Translations under genes and position numbers: made by a program
Shown: in pieces, positions 11,323 through 24,109 of the stretch
Layout: every line of letters begins with the position of its first letter
Position numbering within the stretch: the stretch's first letter is position 1
The notes under the pieces: generated by a model
What the model saw: only the letters and a program-made list of their open reading frames with translations
Databases searched by the model: none
What the model was told of the DNA's origin: nothing
Assembly: GCA_002812745.2 (NCBI GenBank)
Contig: NCSJ02000119.1
Span: forward strand, 1-64,000
Origin: Scytalidium lignicola
Taxonomy: Eukaryota; Ascomycota; Leotiomycetes
Reading direction: 5' to 3'
DNA: 64,000 nt

Positions 11323-12252
11323 CTTAAATACGCGATCTGGTGAGGGTTATTTGAAAGTAAGATTTGAAACCATGATAGGATTCTCAAATAGTAAGGAAAC
11401 ATATTTGTTGCCTTGCTCAATCAGATCTACAGTCTCTCGCAACACCTCAAGATCGCTTAGCCAGATTGCACCCCCATATGCTGGCGGGAGAGTGCTCTAT
11501 TTGGCGAAGACGTTTTGGAAAAGAGAGCTAAGGCAAATAGTTTGTTTAACGGAAAGTGAAGACTTTTGATAGCAGGTTCTTCCAAGAACTTTGAATCGTC
11601 CTTGCAAACCATTTTCCTATTGGACCTAGATGGCTTGATCACCTCAATCAATAGGTTGAAATATATTTGTAGCTAACATGATTTGTCTGTTGATTTTTTG
11701 GCCTTTATAACTACCTATAGATCTTTATTCACTCGCAGCGTATTGAGCCTTCCAGAGAAGGCTCATCATGCATGTGCAGTTTTAAACTAAAATTCACTTT
11801 AGTATTAGTTTAAAGAATCCATACAGCTTTTGAAGAAGTCTTATTCAAGCCTTCCGGGTTCTGTAGTGAATTTTCATTCGCTGTCATGCTGAGGCAAGAT
11901 CGACATCTCTCCCCTCATTGGCTAGGCTGTCAACTCAGGTGTATTAGTTAGTCTCATGCNAAAAAGGTAGCATGCTAGGTAAGCAGACGTCAAATACCAC
12001 ATGTGATTATAACTTGACAGATATTAAAGGTATCATATTTTCCCCCAAAAATGGAAACAAGAAATCTTATCTGAAATACCCATTCCCATATTTCCACACA
12101 AACTCCCCCCAAAATTGCAGCCTTTATATTCCCTCTGCCTTCCATTTCGCTTGATATCTCTATCTTACCATTGCCGCCGCCATATAACCCCCCTCCCCAT
12201 GCCATTCCCCAACTGAAAAAGGGGACATATGTTATGGTAACTTCTGTTCACC
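11323..12252. other. Intergenic region with a possible extra minus-strand exon
   Basis: On the minus strand, 11480-11347 reads YGGAIWLSDLEVLRETVDLI and continues to a stop. It is preceded by a CCAG acceptor-like site. It may be an exon of the neighbouring small gene or of a lost gene. An N is at 11960. Otherwise I see nothing. Confidence 0.3.
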
Positions 12253-13841
12253 TCAACCAGCGAACTCCACCGTTCGTTCTACGGTTGTGTCCTTATAAAT
12301 CCCTTTTGTTGGTGGTACTTGTCTGGAAGTAGACTTCCCGTCTCCATTACCACTCGGTGTCAGGGCTTCCTGGCTCCCATTTCCGCTTGAAGACCCGACC
12401 CCGCCTTCACAAACCATTACAGTCCCGAACCCCTTCCCATCATTACTTGGTCTAGTTCCTAGGCTATCGAGACTATCTAGTCGGTGACCACGTTCCGTCT
12501 CGATATCCCTATTCCTGGAGATTAGCGTCCCTATGCGGGACTGGGAACGGTGTGTGGAGTGTGGATTAGTTCCCTTGCGGGAATGAGTATTGAGGCTGAA
12601 AGAGGAACCTATACGAGACTTCCCAAGGATAGAGACGAAGAAGGGTCGGAGAGCACTGGCGGAGCCGATGATTATTCCTAGGCCTGGTTCGATGAAAGAT
12701 ATGAGGGCAAGGTTGGATGTTGCCTCTGTGTGCAAAAAAAAAAATGAGTTAGCTAGACTTAAAGTTGATTTGAGAAAAGAAATAGCGTTAGGGGAAAGGT
12801 GTAAGTTGGTGGCATACGGAAGAAATTTCCATTGGTATAAACAAGGGTTCTTATATATGGAAGTCGGACCACGGATGAGACACCTGCACTGTTGGAATAG
12901 TTAGTATATCGATCAAGAAACGATCGGCGGTATATGTAAACAAAAAGACAAATAGGCTGGCTTACATGCTGCCCATTCCCATCAATGCTGCGACCGAAAA
13001 CTTCATNAAAAACCGACATATGAAGTTTCCACACAATGAAGAGGGGTAGGATTGCCATCGAGAAATCTGTAAGGGCGATTAGAATTCCGTGAGTAAGGGA
13101 TATGCCAAGTACGGTCGATTTCCCGAAGCAAGTTCCTGGCATATCAGGATGCCACTAGATTTGTGTCAGTAATACAATTTCTAGATAGGACTCGATGGTG
13201 GCTTGAGCAAGAGAATGGTGAAGAGGGATATTGCGTACATATCTCTCGATAGGTCGGCACTGAAAGATAGTCATGAAGAAGAATATGACAGTGACTATAG
13301 TTATTACGACAAGCATCGCGTAGACGGCGATAATCTGAGATCGAGCTTTGACAATTCGAAGAAGGAAGGCGCCCAGGGATAGTTTGAGTGTGAATGCTGT
13401 CAGAATGCTATAATTGATTAGCATATATCGTTGGTGGACGACTTGTTGATCTATAACGCAGTAGGATAATCTAAGGGATATAGCAGGTCTAAACATACAA
13501 AAAGATTTCCGCGAAATAAAACGAAAACAGAGCCTTCGGAATATCTGACAGTGGGATCTGAACTGTAGGTTTACCGAAATCAATTGTCTTTCCCCGTATA
13601 CCCCATCCCATAAATACGATGTAAAATGCCTACGTAACTATAAGTCTTTTGATTCTTCATTCATCAGATTAGGATCCAAGCTTCTCACCAATGCCAATAA
13701 CATCAGCCAGTCATCCAGCCCGAAAGCCTTCACGAGAACTATCCTCGTGTAGCATCTCAGTGCCGTGATTAAGATAGCTAGAAAGACCAAAGTGCCACCT
13801 GTAGCGAAGATTGCTAGCCCAATATCATCATGTACCGTCAT
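12253..13841 (-). CDS. Fung_rhodopsin / PTH11-like integral membrane protein
   Basis: Six exons (13841-13689, 13629-13499, 13407-13239, 13154-12966, 12888-12818, 12725-12253) give 394 residues if the N at 13007 is ignored. The start has TM1, followed by RCYTRIVLVKAFGLDDWLML, the signature of the fungal rhodopsin-like 7-TM domain. Later conserved parts are LGAFLLRIVKARSQ, MTIFQCRPIERYWHPDMPGT, ALTDFSMAILPLFIVWKLHM, AGVSSVVRLPYIRTL and SFIEPGLGIIIGSASALRPF. The C-terminal tail of about 120 residues is cytoplasmic, Ser/Gly-rich and disordered. Family members include PTH11-type receptors, but most have no known ligand. There is no extracellular CFEM domain at the N-terminus. The N falls between MSVF and MKFSVAALMGMG; deleting it restores the frame exactly. 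Confidence 0.85.
13007..13007. other. Ambiguous base that breaks a coding frame
   Basis: This single N lies in exon 4 of the rhodopsin-like gene, next to an A run on the plus strand. If counted as a base, the frame shifts. If it has no length, the conserved protein reads straight through and phases at both exon ends agree. Confidence 0.8.
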
Positions 13842-14954
13842 TGTTCATACCACTATCCCATACTAGGTGAACGAACAAGGCATACATAGGACTGCAGGAA
13901 TTCAGGATAGTAGAAGGAATGACGAAGGATTATACCAAAAAGAGCGGAAAAGAAGAAAAGAGGAAAAGAAGTGGAATGGGAATAGGAAGGTTATTAACAA
14001 AGGAGGAAAACCAATCTGCGAGGTTGTGGAGAGAGGGCGTAGATCCAAATGTGGAGTGCAGAGCTAAGAAGGCGTGGAAGCACGAAGGGTGCTAACACGT
14101 AGAACTCGGCCCCTGTCCTCGGGACGGGACTATCGGGCAGAAGAGAAGACGTCTGAAAAGAATGAAAAAAAAAAGGTAGGGCGTAATGAAATTTACTGTA
14201 CTATTTGCCACTCGACTTGGCTCCACTAGAATTGGGTCCTTTCTATGAATCTGCCAAAGTTATGGTCTTTAAGCGGCAAATGCTGAGGTTCGAAAAGCCC
14301 GGGACAAATGTCAAAAACATAAAAATTTGGAGAAAGCGGCTGCTTTCCCCCTGGCTCCTTATTCCCGATATCATGAGGGAGTGGGTTCACCCCGGGCCGT
14401 GTAATGGCTCAAAACGCCGGCTCGGCAATAGGTGTGTCTCCACAAGCATAGATAGGGTAAAATCTCCGGATCCAAGAGAAAATGGCGTCAATCTGGAAAT
14501 TTCTTGTGTGACCATTAGTCAAGATAAGGTTAGCAGGTTGGAATTGGCTTAGTCCAGTATGAGACCAAGACAAAATAAATACAGATGGCAGTGTCTGGTT
14601 TAGCAGCTGCAATCCCAAAACTTTGGAAAATCAAGCTCCTAAGTGAATTGGTTCTGTCTCCACTTCATCTTAGTGGTGTCCTAGTGGTAGACGGTCAGAC
14701 TGTTGAGTGACTCTTCGTGTGGCATGGCAGTGGCGTGGTATGATATATGAGGAATAGATGTAAAACCAACTGCTAGTATCAGACTAAAACGACTGCCCCG
14801 ATGGATAGATCGGAAGTCAAGATCTGTCAATTTTCGAAATCAATAAGCCAATCAGTTCAAACCCTGTAATTAGGTGACAATTCTTAGAGGCAAAAGTCAA
14901 AGAGTGGGCTCTCCCAACCTTCACTCTTCCGGACGAGGTCGGATGGATAGATCT
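13842..14954. other. Intergenic region, no gene supported
   Basis: This is the upstream region of the minus-strand rhodopsin-like gene. A 115-codon plus-strand ORF at 14205-14552 has no recognisable motif and is probably chance. I see no RNA gene. Confidence 0.4.
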
Positions 14955-15238
14955 TCACAGGCCTAATTTGCCATCTGCTGCTAGCCAGTCGTGCCAGTCA
15001 ATCGGGTCGGTGATCCCAGAGAAAATCTTTTGCCATGTGCTCTCAGCTTCAACAGACAATGGGTGAATGGTAGACATGGGCGCATCCGAGTGTACCTGGA
15101 TGAGGGAAATGCCATCTCCCGTCGGGCCACCATCCTTCAGCCAACCAATATTCTTTCCATGCTGTAACGGAATCTACCGGTTAGAAATAGGTACACAATA
15201 TGAGCTTTGCACGCTTTGACCGGGTTTAGAGTTTGCAT
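14955..15238 (-). CDS. Possible small two-exon protein
   Basis: A 69-codon open exon at 15161-14955 follows a CAG acceptor. It has well-formed protein-like text (GWLKDGGPTGDGIS, TWQKIFSGITDPIDWHDWLA). Joining it to a short exon 15238-15221 (MQTLNP) gives a 74-residue protein, with a CTAAC branch-like element 20-25 bases before the acceptor. The donor (GTCAAA) is weak, so the first exon could be elsewhere. The family is not recognised. Confidence 0.3.
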
Positions 15239-17082
15239 TGTCCAGGAGGCAAACAATCGAGTCAGGATGGCATGCACCAAGGCCGGAGGGTTGATGGATG
15301 AGGGACGATGGTTGGTGGTGGGTGGTGGTGAGAAAAATGCGCATGGGTGCCAAGGTGTTTTCGCCCCGCCGATGTAACCCCGTCGAGGACGTGCGTAATG
15401 GTTCCGCAAGAATGGGGCCAGCCCTACTGTTACTGTATCGTCGCAGCCGTCTAGATTTCCCCTCTTTGGGCGTGGCTCTGACCTGCAAAATTCAGCCTTA
15501 ATATTGAATTGCAAATGATAATTTACTCTATACAAAAACCCCTGAATCCAGGAACCGTCGAAGAATTTCGGGGCAACTCAGGTACTGGACGTCATGTGAC
15601 ATACGTGGATTGGTGTTGTGTACTCTACCACCCCATACATAAACCCACGTATCTCACTTAGATGACTACTCGTTAGGCTTCACATACAGTGTCTATACCA
15701 TAACACTGCAGGCAGTGCATATTAATAATAACTGTATCAAGAGCCAAGTCGCTCTATTGTTTGCATGTGCAGATTGGATAATTACCTGTCACTTCCGGAG
15801 ATAATAATGCCCAGTCTGTGCGGGTGCGTATCACGGATATGTATGTCTTAAAAGACCCTTTATCCAACAATTAAGCTTGTGAATTTTACCCTACCTCTCT
15901 GCACGGAATCCCAGGGGTTTTGTTCAGAATATCCCAAAGAGGACATATTTTTAATGTTTGCTGAAACATATCCCGCCAAGGCACAGAAAATTGCTCCTTC
16001 CACACATCCGCCGGGAAGGGTCACATCTGTCCACCTGAAGATGAAGTGACCTTGTTCTCTTTTCAGTGGAGTAGGCGATGGTTCTTGCAATTTGTGCAGA
16101 TCAGTGGATTGTGTTTCTTCTCGTGTCATAACCCTTCCTAGAGAGCTGTTCTCTGTGATATTTTCATCTATGATACTGTACTGGAAATAGAGGGTCAACA
16201 TAGTGATGTGATGGCCCAAAATCTAGGGCCTGCAACAGTGTTGGCAACATGCTCATATTTTGAGCCTTCTAATTTTACCAGCAACGAGGGATGTATTGCC
16301 ATCCCGTTCTAGTGATAGCGAAGGAGCTGAGAGAAAAGCTGCCAGCGAGTGATAACGGTGTAGCAGAAAGCTATATTCACAAATATTCTTAAATTTAATG
16401 TAGTTTCTTCAAATTGATGATCNAAAAAAGATTGTGATAGGTAGAAACTGCGCAAATAAAGACAACAGAACAACAAACAATACTTAATCATATGCAATCA
16501 ATTGCGAATAATACTTATATCACAAAATGAGAAGCAACATACATTAATGTCGGCAAGCTCCTAATCTTTTTTACAGTTGCTATCCTAATACAATCACAGC
16601 CCTCCTAAGTATCCAATCAAGTGTAGTTTCGTGCACAATCATAATATAACCATTATAAATATAAAAGTATCATTATTTCCAATCTGGGTAAATTTACTTT
16701 TTGACGATTGATGGAGGTGAATATGGCGGGGTTTATGGGTAGTCGGTCGTCCATCCACGTGGAGAAATAGGGTGGCGGAGGTGGAATGCTACACGTGCAG
16801 AACAGTACAAGTTCCGACAGCCAAAAAAACNAAAAAAAAAAGTTGTTTGCTTACTCTCTCTGAACAGAACATGGAAATATTAATTTGAAGTTTTAACTTC
16901 ACCCATTCTCTATTTCTATCTATCTCTGGGATTAATTGAAGATATAGAGCCCAACTTCCTTCATTGATTTGCGCTCATTGCGTCCACAATCATTAATTTT
17001 ACGGTAGTTAGGGGAAACCCACAACCACACAACACCTAGCAAACACCTCTCCCTCGCAATTGAAACCCACACAACAAAAAAG
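15239..17082. other. Intergenic region, no gene supported
   Basis: This 1.8 kb stretch contains short ORFs only, including a 119-codon minus ORF at 15860-16219 without recognisable features. N positions are at 16423 and 16831, next to A runs. The right end is the promoter of the EBP-like gene. Confidence 0.4.
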
Positions 17083-17932
<850 letters not shown>

Positions 17933-19760
17933 GGCATTTGATACCCATTTCTGTCTGTAGATATTATAGACAACATGCGAAGTTCAGAAAAATAGAAGTT
18001 GAGTAATAACTAAATTCTTTTTCCTGGTGGACATTTTATTTCAAGGAAACTACAACACTCTCTATTGAATTTGCAATGCTATCTGAATATGTTGATTAAC
18101 TTAAATTATTTGACTTTCATTCCTTCCTTTTGAGGAAGGATTTCTCTTCTATCTGATTTATGTTGGCAGCAGACGTGGCAGTCCGGACTTTGTACGAATT
18201 GTAACGCTGGTGCCGGGGAGGCAACAGTTCAATTCTCCATGTCTTTGAGAGCATTCAAATTAACTATAATCAGAGTTTAGGCTGCAAACTTCCCCCACCA
18301 CCAAAAGACCCCTATTGAATATCATACATTAGCCATGAAGGCAGCTTCCTCGGAGGAATTCACCCCCTTTTGTCCGTGATAAGACCAAGCAGTTGTGAAA
18401 TTAAATCATGGACGCAATCTCCTATGTTTGAATACGTGTGGATCAATTCACTTTTAGTACCATTTCGGGGACTATATTACTATATTCTTCTCCGTTGACT
18501 CTCTGCTGAAAACTAAGAGCTTCTAGAATATAATCACTTCTGAACTGCAGAATTTATGCCTAATATATGGGTAGCTGTGGATATTTGACATGAAAGAGAT
18601 ATGCCATTTCTATCTAAGCAATAGAATGGACTAGTCTGACTACTACTTATGAAGAAGGGAGTTGATGTTTTTCGACAACAACCGGCTATATGACGGTGAG
18701 ATCACGGTTGATAAATACAGAGTTTCTGACAATGAACTTATAGATGGCAATATCTATGAACAAATTTGATTCTATATTTGCTACTATCTGCTTCCATTGG
18801 GCAGTAGAACAAATGCAACTCACAAATTACCTAGTCTCGAATTGTCTTCTAAGAGTCTCTCACGCTGTAGCTTGTCTTCATCCGTTCTAGGCAGGTATAA
18901 TTGTGTAAAGAAGGTCTTAGATTCCGTTGCCTAATTAGTGGGATTGACCGAAGAGGGGAATACGTAAGGTACAGATTGAATATGAATCTAGAACACGATG
19001 CCAACTTCTGAAAGCTGGTCTAGTACGAGATCCCATTGCAAGGTCATATGATGCATTAACTAGGTTTACATGTTCGAAGTAGGTCTAGATTTTCTTCATC
19101 CTGTGGCGTATGATGAATATCACAGACACCACAGTACATTAACTCGTGCATAGTAGATTCTATCCGGTTGTTTGTAGTAATTTTGTTGGTATCTTGGGTG
19201 ATGTCATCTCCCTCCTGGCACTGTAGGTAAGGGAGCTAGATCCGAATAAGAATTACAAACACCATAGAGGACTAGCTGCTGCCCAATGACGGAGGTCATT
19301 GCCTGCGTCAACCCCAGATTTTCTTGATCAAGCTTAATGCGTTGAACCCAACCCACATTAGCGGCTTCATTACCTCAGAGCTGCATCATCGCCGTTGACC
19401 AGGCTCTCTTGGCGCGACATCATTCACATGCACAGCCACTGTTGCGAAATATAGGGTAAGTGATATACCATTGGGCAATATGAAGAGGGAAATGTCTTTG
19501 GTTATGGTCAACTTTCTTGAGGATGACGAAAGTTGCCCCTTTTTTGTACGGCGTCAATGACGTCATGCTATACTCCAAGTTTTGAGTTGAATGTGGAGCC
19601 GCCACGCCTCGGTGGTATAGCAAGATGCGAGCAATACTTAAGGATCTGTTCTTTCCTTTGTCAGTAATCTTTTCACCATCACAAACACAATCATCAAGAT
19701 CTCAATCAAGAATAAATTCAAACTCAAACTCAAAAAACTCAAAACTCAACCAATATCAAA
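17933..19760. other. Long upstream/intergenic region of GRG-1
   Basis: No gene is visible in 1.8 kb. A perfect 7-bp hairpin (TCCTTCC-TTTTGA-GGAAGGA) is at 18121-18140, downstream of the EBP-like gene. The last part, up to 19760, is the promoter and a CAA-rich 5' UTR of the GRG-1 homologue, of the kind seen before highly expressed fungal genes. Confidence 0.45.
19312..19317 (-). promoter_or_regulatory. Candidate carbon-catabolite repressor (CreA-type) site
   Basis: CCCCAG on the plus strand is CTGGGG on the minus strand, matching the SYGGRG consensus for CreA. It lies about 440 bases upstream of GRG-1, whose family is named for glucose repression. The site is short and could be chance. Confidence 0.25.
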
Positions 19761-20127
19761 ATGGAGACTGTCAAGGTATGGTTTCCTTCCCAACGTCCTT
19801 GTTGAACTCTTTGATGGCAATAGGCAATAACTAACAAAATACACTCTAGAACGCTGCAAACTACGTCTCGGAGTCCGTCAAGGGCGGCAGCGCTACTGCT
19901 TCCAAGGAGGTCAACAAGAACGTTGCAAAGGACGGAGACGCCAGCATCGGAACTCGTGCTACCGCTGCAAAGGATGCTGCCTCAGACAAGGTTGATGAGT
20001 TCTCTCACAACGGCAAGGCTGATGCCTACAAGGGTATGTCTTTCGTTCTCTAACTTCATTTTGTCCTTCTGCATGTTACACAAGAGAACCAATACTAATC
20101 AACTAAATAGAAGCCACAAAGCACTAA
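19761..20127 (+). CDS. grg-1: Glucose-repressible GRG-1/CCG-1 homologue
   Basis: Three exons (19761-19775, 19850-20033, 20111-20127) give exactly 71 residues, starting METVKNAANYVSESVKGG and ending ADAYKEATKH. This is the small, hydrophilic Neurospora GRG-1/CCG-1 family of the same length, including the conserved C-terminal EATKH. The transcripts are strongly induced on glucose loss and under clock and stress control in Neurospora; the molecular role is unknown. The third exon is only 17 bases, and the first holds only five codons. The AC-rich leader before the ATG fits high expression. Confidence 0.93.
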
Positions 20128-21082
20128 ATTTCACCAACCATAATGATATCCTAACGAATGTTACGATGCGGGGCTGAGAAATATTCGGGACTGCACAATG
20201 GGTATGACCAGGGAAATCAAGGGACGGAGGATTGCGAGTCAACTTTACTCTTCTTGCTTGTACTACACTCTTAGATAGCTACTCTAAGGAAGATCTATAA
20301 CGAGTGCTGTCTTTTCTCAAGAGATTTTCCCTAAATATGACGTGCGGATATGAAATTCTGTCCATATTCTTTTGACATCCTCAGTTCAAGCAAAGAATAA
20401 AAGAATTTAAACATCAGCATCGACTTAGATACTTGAAATATCACTTACCAGACCTATTTACGGAAGTCCTCAATGCAAACTTGGATTAGAGAATACCAAA
20501 ACGCAAAATACCATTTCATTTTTAAAAAGTCAGTGTGTTTCTAAGAATCATGATAACGATAATACTTAGCATTTTCTTATATAAATATTTAAATTGGTTT
20601 CAATTATTGCATCGTAGTTATGTATGTTACCCAACCAATGAGTGCACCCTCGACCGTAATTGAAAAATCTTGGCTGCATACAGTGTCTAAGTTAAGTTAT
20701 AAATTGACTGATATTCGAATTGAAATATTTAAACATAGTTTAAAAAAAACTAATGATTTCCCTGCCATAAAGTTCTCTGGTTCTAACTACCGTAGTCGGC
20801 TTCTGACTGGCTGATTCTTCGTCTATCTCATACTTCCGTACTGAAGAAACTTCTAACCGCCCGGATACTACCTAAATGTAGGAAAATAATCCGATTCGCT
20901 CCAAGAGAGGCGTTTAGGTAGCAATTGGTCTCACTGCCCTTCTTTATAGCTCCTAGTCATGAAACCCAGATTTACGTCTACGGCTATCACAATATCGATA
21001 ACGACCTAGTTTTCTATTAGTTGTATATATTTATTTATGTATCTCACGGGAATGTTCAGTTCCCCATTATCAATATTGCTCG
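20128..21082. other. Intergenic region, no gene seen
   Basis: Strongly AT-rich. It holds the GRG-1 3' UTR on the left and the promoter of the HeLo/CorA-like gene on the right. I find no ORF with a recognisable motif. Confidence 0.45.
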
Positions 21083-23463
21083 ATGTTAGATCCACTTACG
21101 GCTACCAGTCTTGCAAGCTCTGTAATCCAATTCGTCTCATTTGCACATGAGGTATGCTCGCTCATCAAAGAATACTCAGGAAACACTGCTGCTCCCAAGG
21201 AAATCCTAGAACAGATCCTCCTGGTTGATTATAAATTAGAAGCTCTAAGCCAGATTATTGCTTCCAACTCAGACCGCAGACTAAGCAAGGAAGAAGAGGC
21301 TGTCGTTGAACAATGTATCAAACATGCCCAAGAATTAAAAACCTATCTTATCAAGTTTAAATTAGAAGAATGTAAAACTTCTAGTAAGAAATCAAGATGG
21401 CTGAGTCGCCGGAGTTTCCAAAAGACGACATTAGCTGTCCGGGTCAAGTGGGGGAAAGAAACACTGTCCAATTTCCAGAAAAGAGTTGATCAGCTTTTTG
21501 ACGTGATTCAACTTCAAGGGCAGTCTCGTACAGAGTGAGTAGATACAATAAGATTATCAGTACTACGAAATCGAAGCAACTGAAAACAGGCTAGACTATC
21601 CGTCGCGAGAGCGGAGAATAATACCAATATTCTCAGGCAACAGTTAGATCAAATGATCACGGCCCAAAATCAAATTTCAAAAGAGTCTGCTGATAGAAAG
21701 AAAATTTGGTGCGAGGTTTTCTTTGAGGACCGTGGGTTTAAAGAGGATGGTCCTTTCATTGAGTTCAAAGTGAGCCTAGACGAAGTGGATGATGATATCG
21801 GCCTCCTCTTGCAAGACATCGAGGAAGAAGTCCACTCACCGATGATAAAGGCGGTAGAAGACTTTTGTAGAGATGCCCGTATGGTTGATCTCAAATCAGG
21901 GAGAGGGGTGGCGGGACAACGCCGGGGCGCCTGGATTGATGACAGGTGTTTTACTCATTTAACTAGAAGTGGATATGTGAGGAAATATCAAAATCCCTTA
22001 AGCGCAACTACACTCTATCAGCTTTTACAGATACCGGTATGACACCAAACATGAGTTTCATCCTTTGTGAGATGTTGGCTGACTAGCTTTAGCGATTTAA
22101 TAATGGAGATATGCCGGATGCTAATAGACGTTTGATGTAAGAACTGATTTCACATGGAGAGTAAATCATTTACTAAATGTGTTCTGTAGTTATATTGAGA
22201 ATTTAGATCCTTACTATATTCTTGCTCTTGGATACTCGGCATCGTTTCACCAAATTTCAGCCTTGAGAGAGGCAATTTGGACGCATATTTCTTTTCAAGC
22301 ATCAATGAGAATCAAAGTTCCGGTATGTGATTCAAGCAACTAGAATACTGACTTTGTCGCGCAGTCTTGAAGTTGCTGACAATATATTTTACATGGCGTT
22401 AGGCTACTGGATTTACCATCTTCCAACTAGAGTTCCACATTCCCTATTTTGTTCTGAAAACATCGCCATCCAATGCTACAATGCACAGCAATCCGCGAAG
22501 AGGTTCGAGGGATATTTCATCACTAGAAACTAACCGAGATACATCACAAGAACCAAAAAATAACAGATTATATGAAGCACAGATATCTTTTGTCATATGC
22601 GGATCAGATAACCGGTGTTGGGTTGGGTACGCTTTTGCTGATACTTATTTCGGTCACAATGATTTGAAGGAGTGTACATTTTCATATGATGGACTTCATG
22701 AGGATCCCATTGCCTCAGATGGAGAGCTTGATTTAAATCTCCCAATTTGGGATCCGAGGGAATACTTTTTGATAATAGTCAAAATCCGGATGGCTCAAGT
22801 GCTAAAGGAGTGGGAATTGGTAATTAATACTGTAGGAAACTACATTAATACGTATGTATGTTTATCTCTGCTCTCCATCTACAATTGAAAATAGTGTTGA
22901 TCGCTGATAATCTTATTAGACAAATCAGAATAAAAATATGCTCTCATTAGACCACGAAAGATTAAGAGACGGCATCCTAAATGCAAAAGACATCCTTTAT
23001 TGGACTCAGCAGGCGGCTGACCTCTTGAGCAATCTCTCAAAAGTCCTTTCAGAGACAATTAAGGTCTGGGAAGAGTTTAACTCTTCTGATGGAGATATCT
23101 GCTACTTCAACAACTTGCAACCTCGTGCTCAGCAATTGATCGGTGCAATCAAGCAGACATTTGACACGCTGAAAAGCCTTCAGAACAGGTTGCATCTCTT
23201 GGAGAAGTCTTGTAAATTAAGTAAAACAGTAAGTTGAATCTTCAATGTCATTCAAAATGTCCTTCTCTTTGTAAAATCAATAATTTTCTAATAAAATACA
23301 GCTCCCACTCCGGTTGGCGCTTGTAGAACAGTGCACCAAAGTTGACGGCTTAACGGTACAAAAAGATGAAATCCACAAGGAGCCAGTGCAACACCATGGA
23401 GTTATTACGGTGTTTACAATTTCAATCTTCACTCTAGCCATGATTATCGGGTTTCTCGTCTGA
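21083..23463 (+). CDS. HeLo-like N-terminal domain joined to a CorA-like region, membrane-anchored
   Basis: Seven exons (21083-21534, 21595-22036, 22093-22136, 22190-22322, 22403-22855, 22920-23228, 23302-23463) stay in phase and give 664 residues. The N-terminus (MLDPLTATSLASSVIQFVSF, then helices to about residue 150) looks like the HeLo-like/STAND N-terminal domain of fungal NLR proteins. The middle and C-terminal parts carry FTIFQLEFHIPYFVLKTS, WVGYAFADTYF and PIWDPREYFLIIVKIR, typical of fungal CorA-like hypothetical proteins, then helices and one C-terminal membrane segment (about 640-664, FTISIFTLAMIIGFLV). No NACHT or NB-ARC P-loop is present, and the usual CorA GMN motif is missing. 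It could be a membrane-acting immunity or incompatibility protein rather than a magnesium channel. Confidence 0.75.
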
Positions 23464-24109
23464 TCTAGAGTGAGCGGTCGAAATGAACATGCCAACATAT
23501 CAGCAAAGACATCGCAGAGGGAAAATGAAAAGAAAGGGAAATACATAGCAAAGGATAGAAGAAGAAGTATGTATGAGTATATTATATTATATTATAGATA
23601 CATTATGTGTTTGAGAGAACCCCGTGGTTATGACATCCCGGCTCGTACACATAAGGTGTTGACGTCATGGCATTTCTTCAGTTCTTCTTACTACTCATCT
23701 CTGTACTATCCATTCGCTCCTCCATATATATTTCAACAAAGTCTTGAATAAGCTTTAATTTATACCATGAAAAGGGTTAATTTAAATGGTGACTCTGTTC
23801 GATAACTAGCTACGTATCGTTCTCGTACCAAAACTGATGTCTTCATCCCTTTTATATCTAATCGCACATACTGACGAAAGAGTAAATTATAAGGAATAAG
23901 TATGCAAGGCACTAATACAGTATAAATATTATCTAGATCCAATCTAAATCTAGTCTAACCTATGCAAAATATGTGTTCATAGCTACATTAAAATAAAGCC
24001 TCTATCCAGTGTCATGATTAAACGCCAAATATGATGCAATGAACTGGCTAAGAAAGACCGTACAGCCAAATATCGACCCTAAGAAATGAAAAGCATCTTT
24101 TCATACCAA
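23464..24109. other. Convergent intergenic region
   Basis: AT-rich sequence between two convergent genes. I see no gene. It should contain both 3' UTRs. Confidence 0.45.

Noticed and set aside
11003..11569. Plus-strand ORF of 188 codons
   Set aside because: No recognisable domain; it lies antisense to a spliced model with good introns. Kept only as a caution.
12590..12904. Plus-strand ORF of 104 codons
   Set aside because: Antisense to the C-terminal exons of the rhodopsin-like gene.
15137..15535. Minus-strand ORF of 132 codons
   Set aside because: It overlaps the better spliced small-gene model and has a random-looking composition rich in Pro and Arg.
19012..19100. tRNA-like A-box and B-box elements (TGGTCTAGT, GTTCGAA)
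   Set aside because: The B-box does not fit at its last position and no acceptor stem can be paired.
23470..23751. Plus-strand ORF of 93 codons after the HeLo/CorA-like gene
   Set aside because: Low-complexity AT-rich sequence after the stop codon; no motif and no splice link to the gene.
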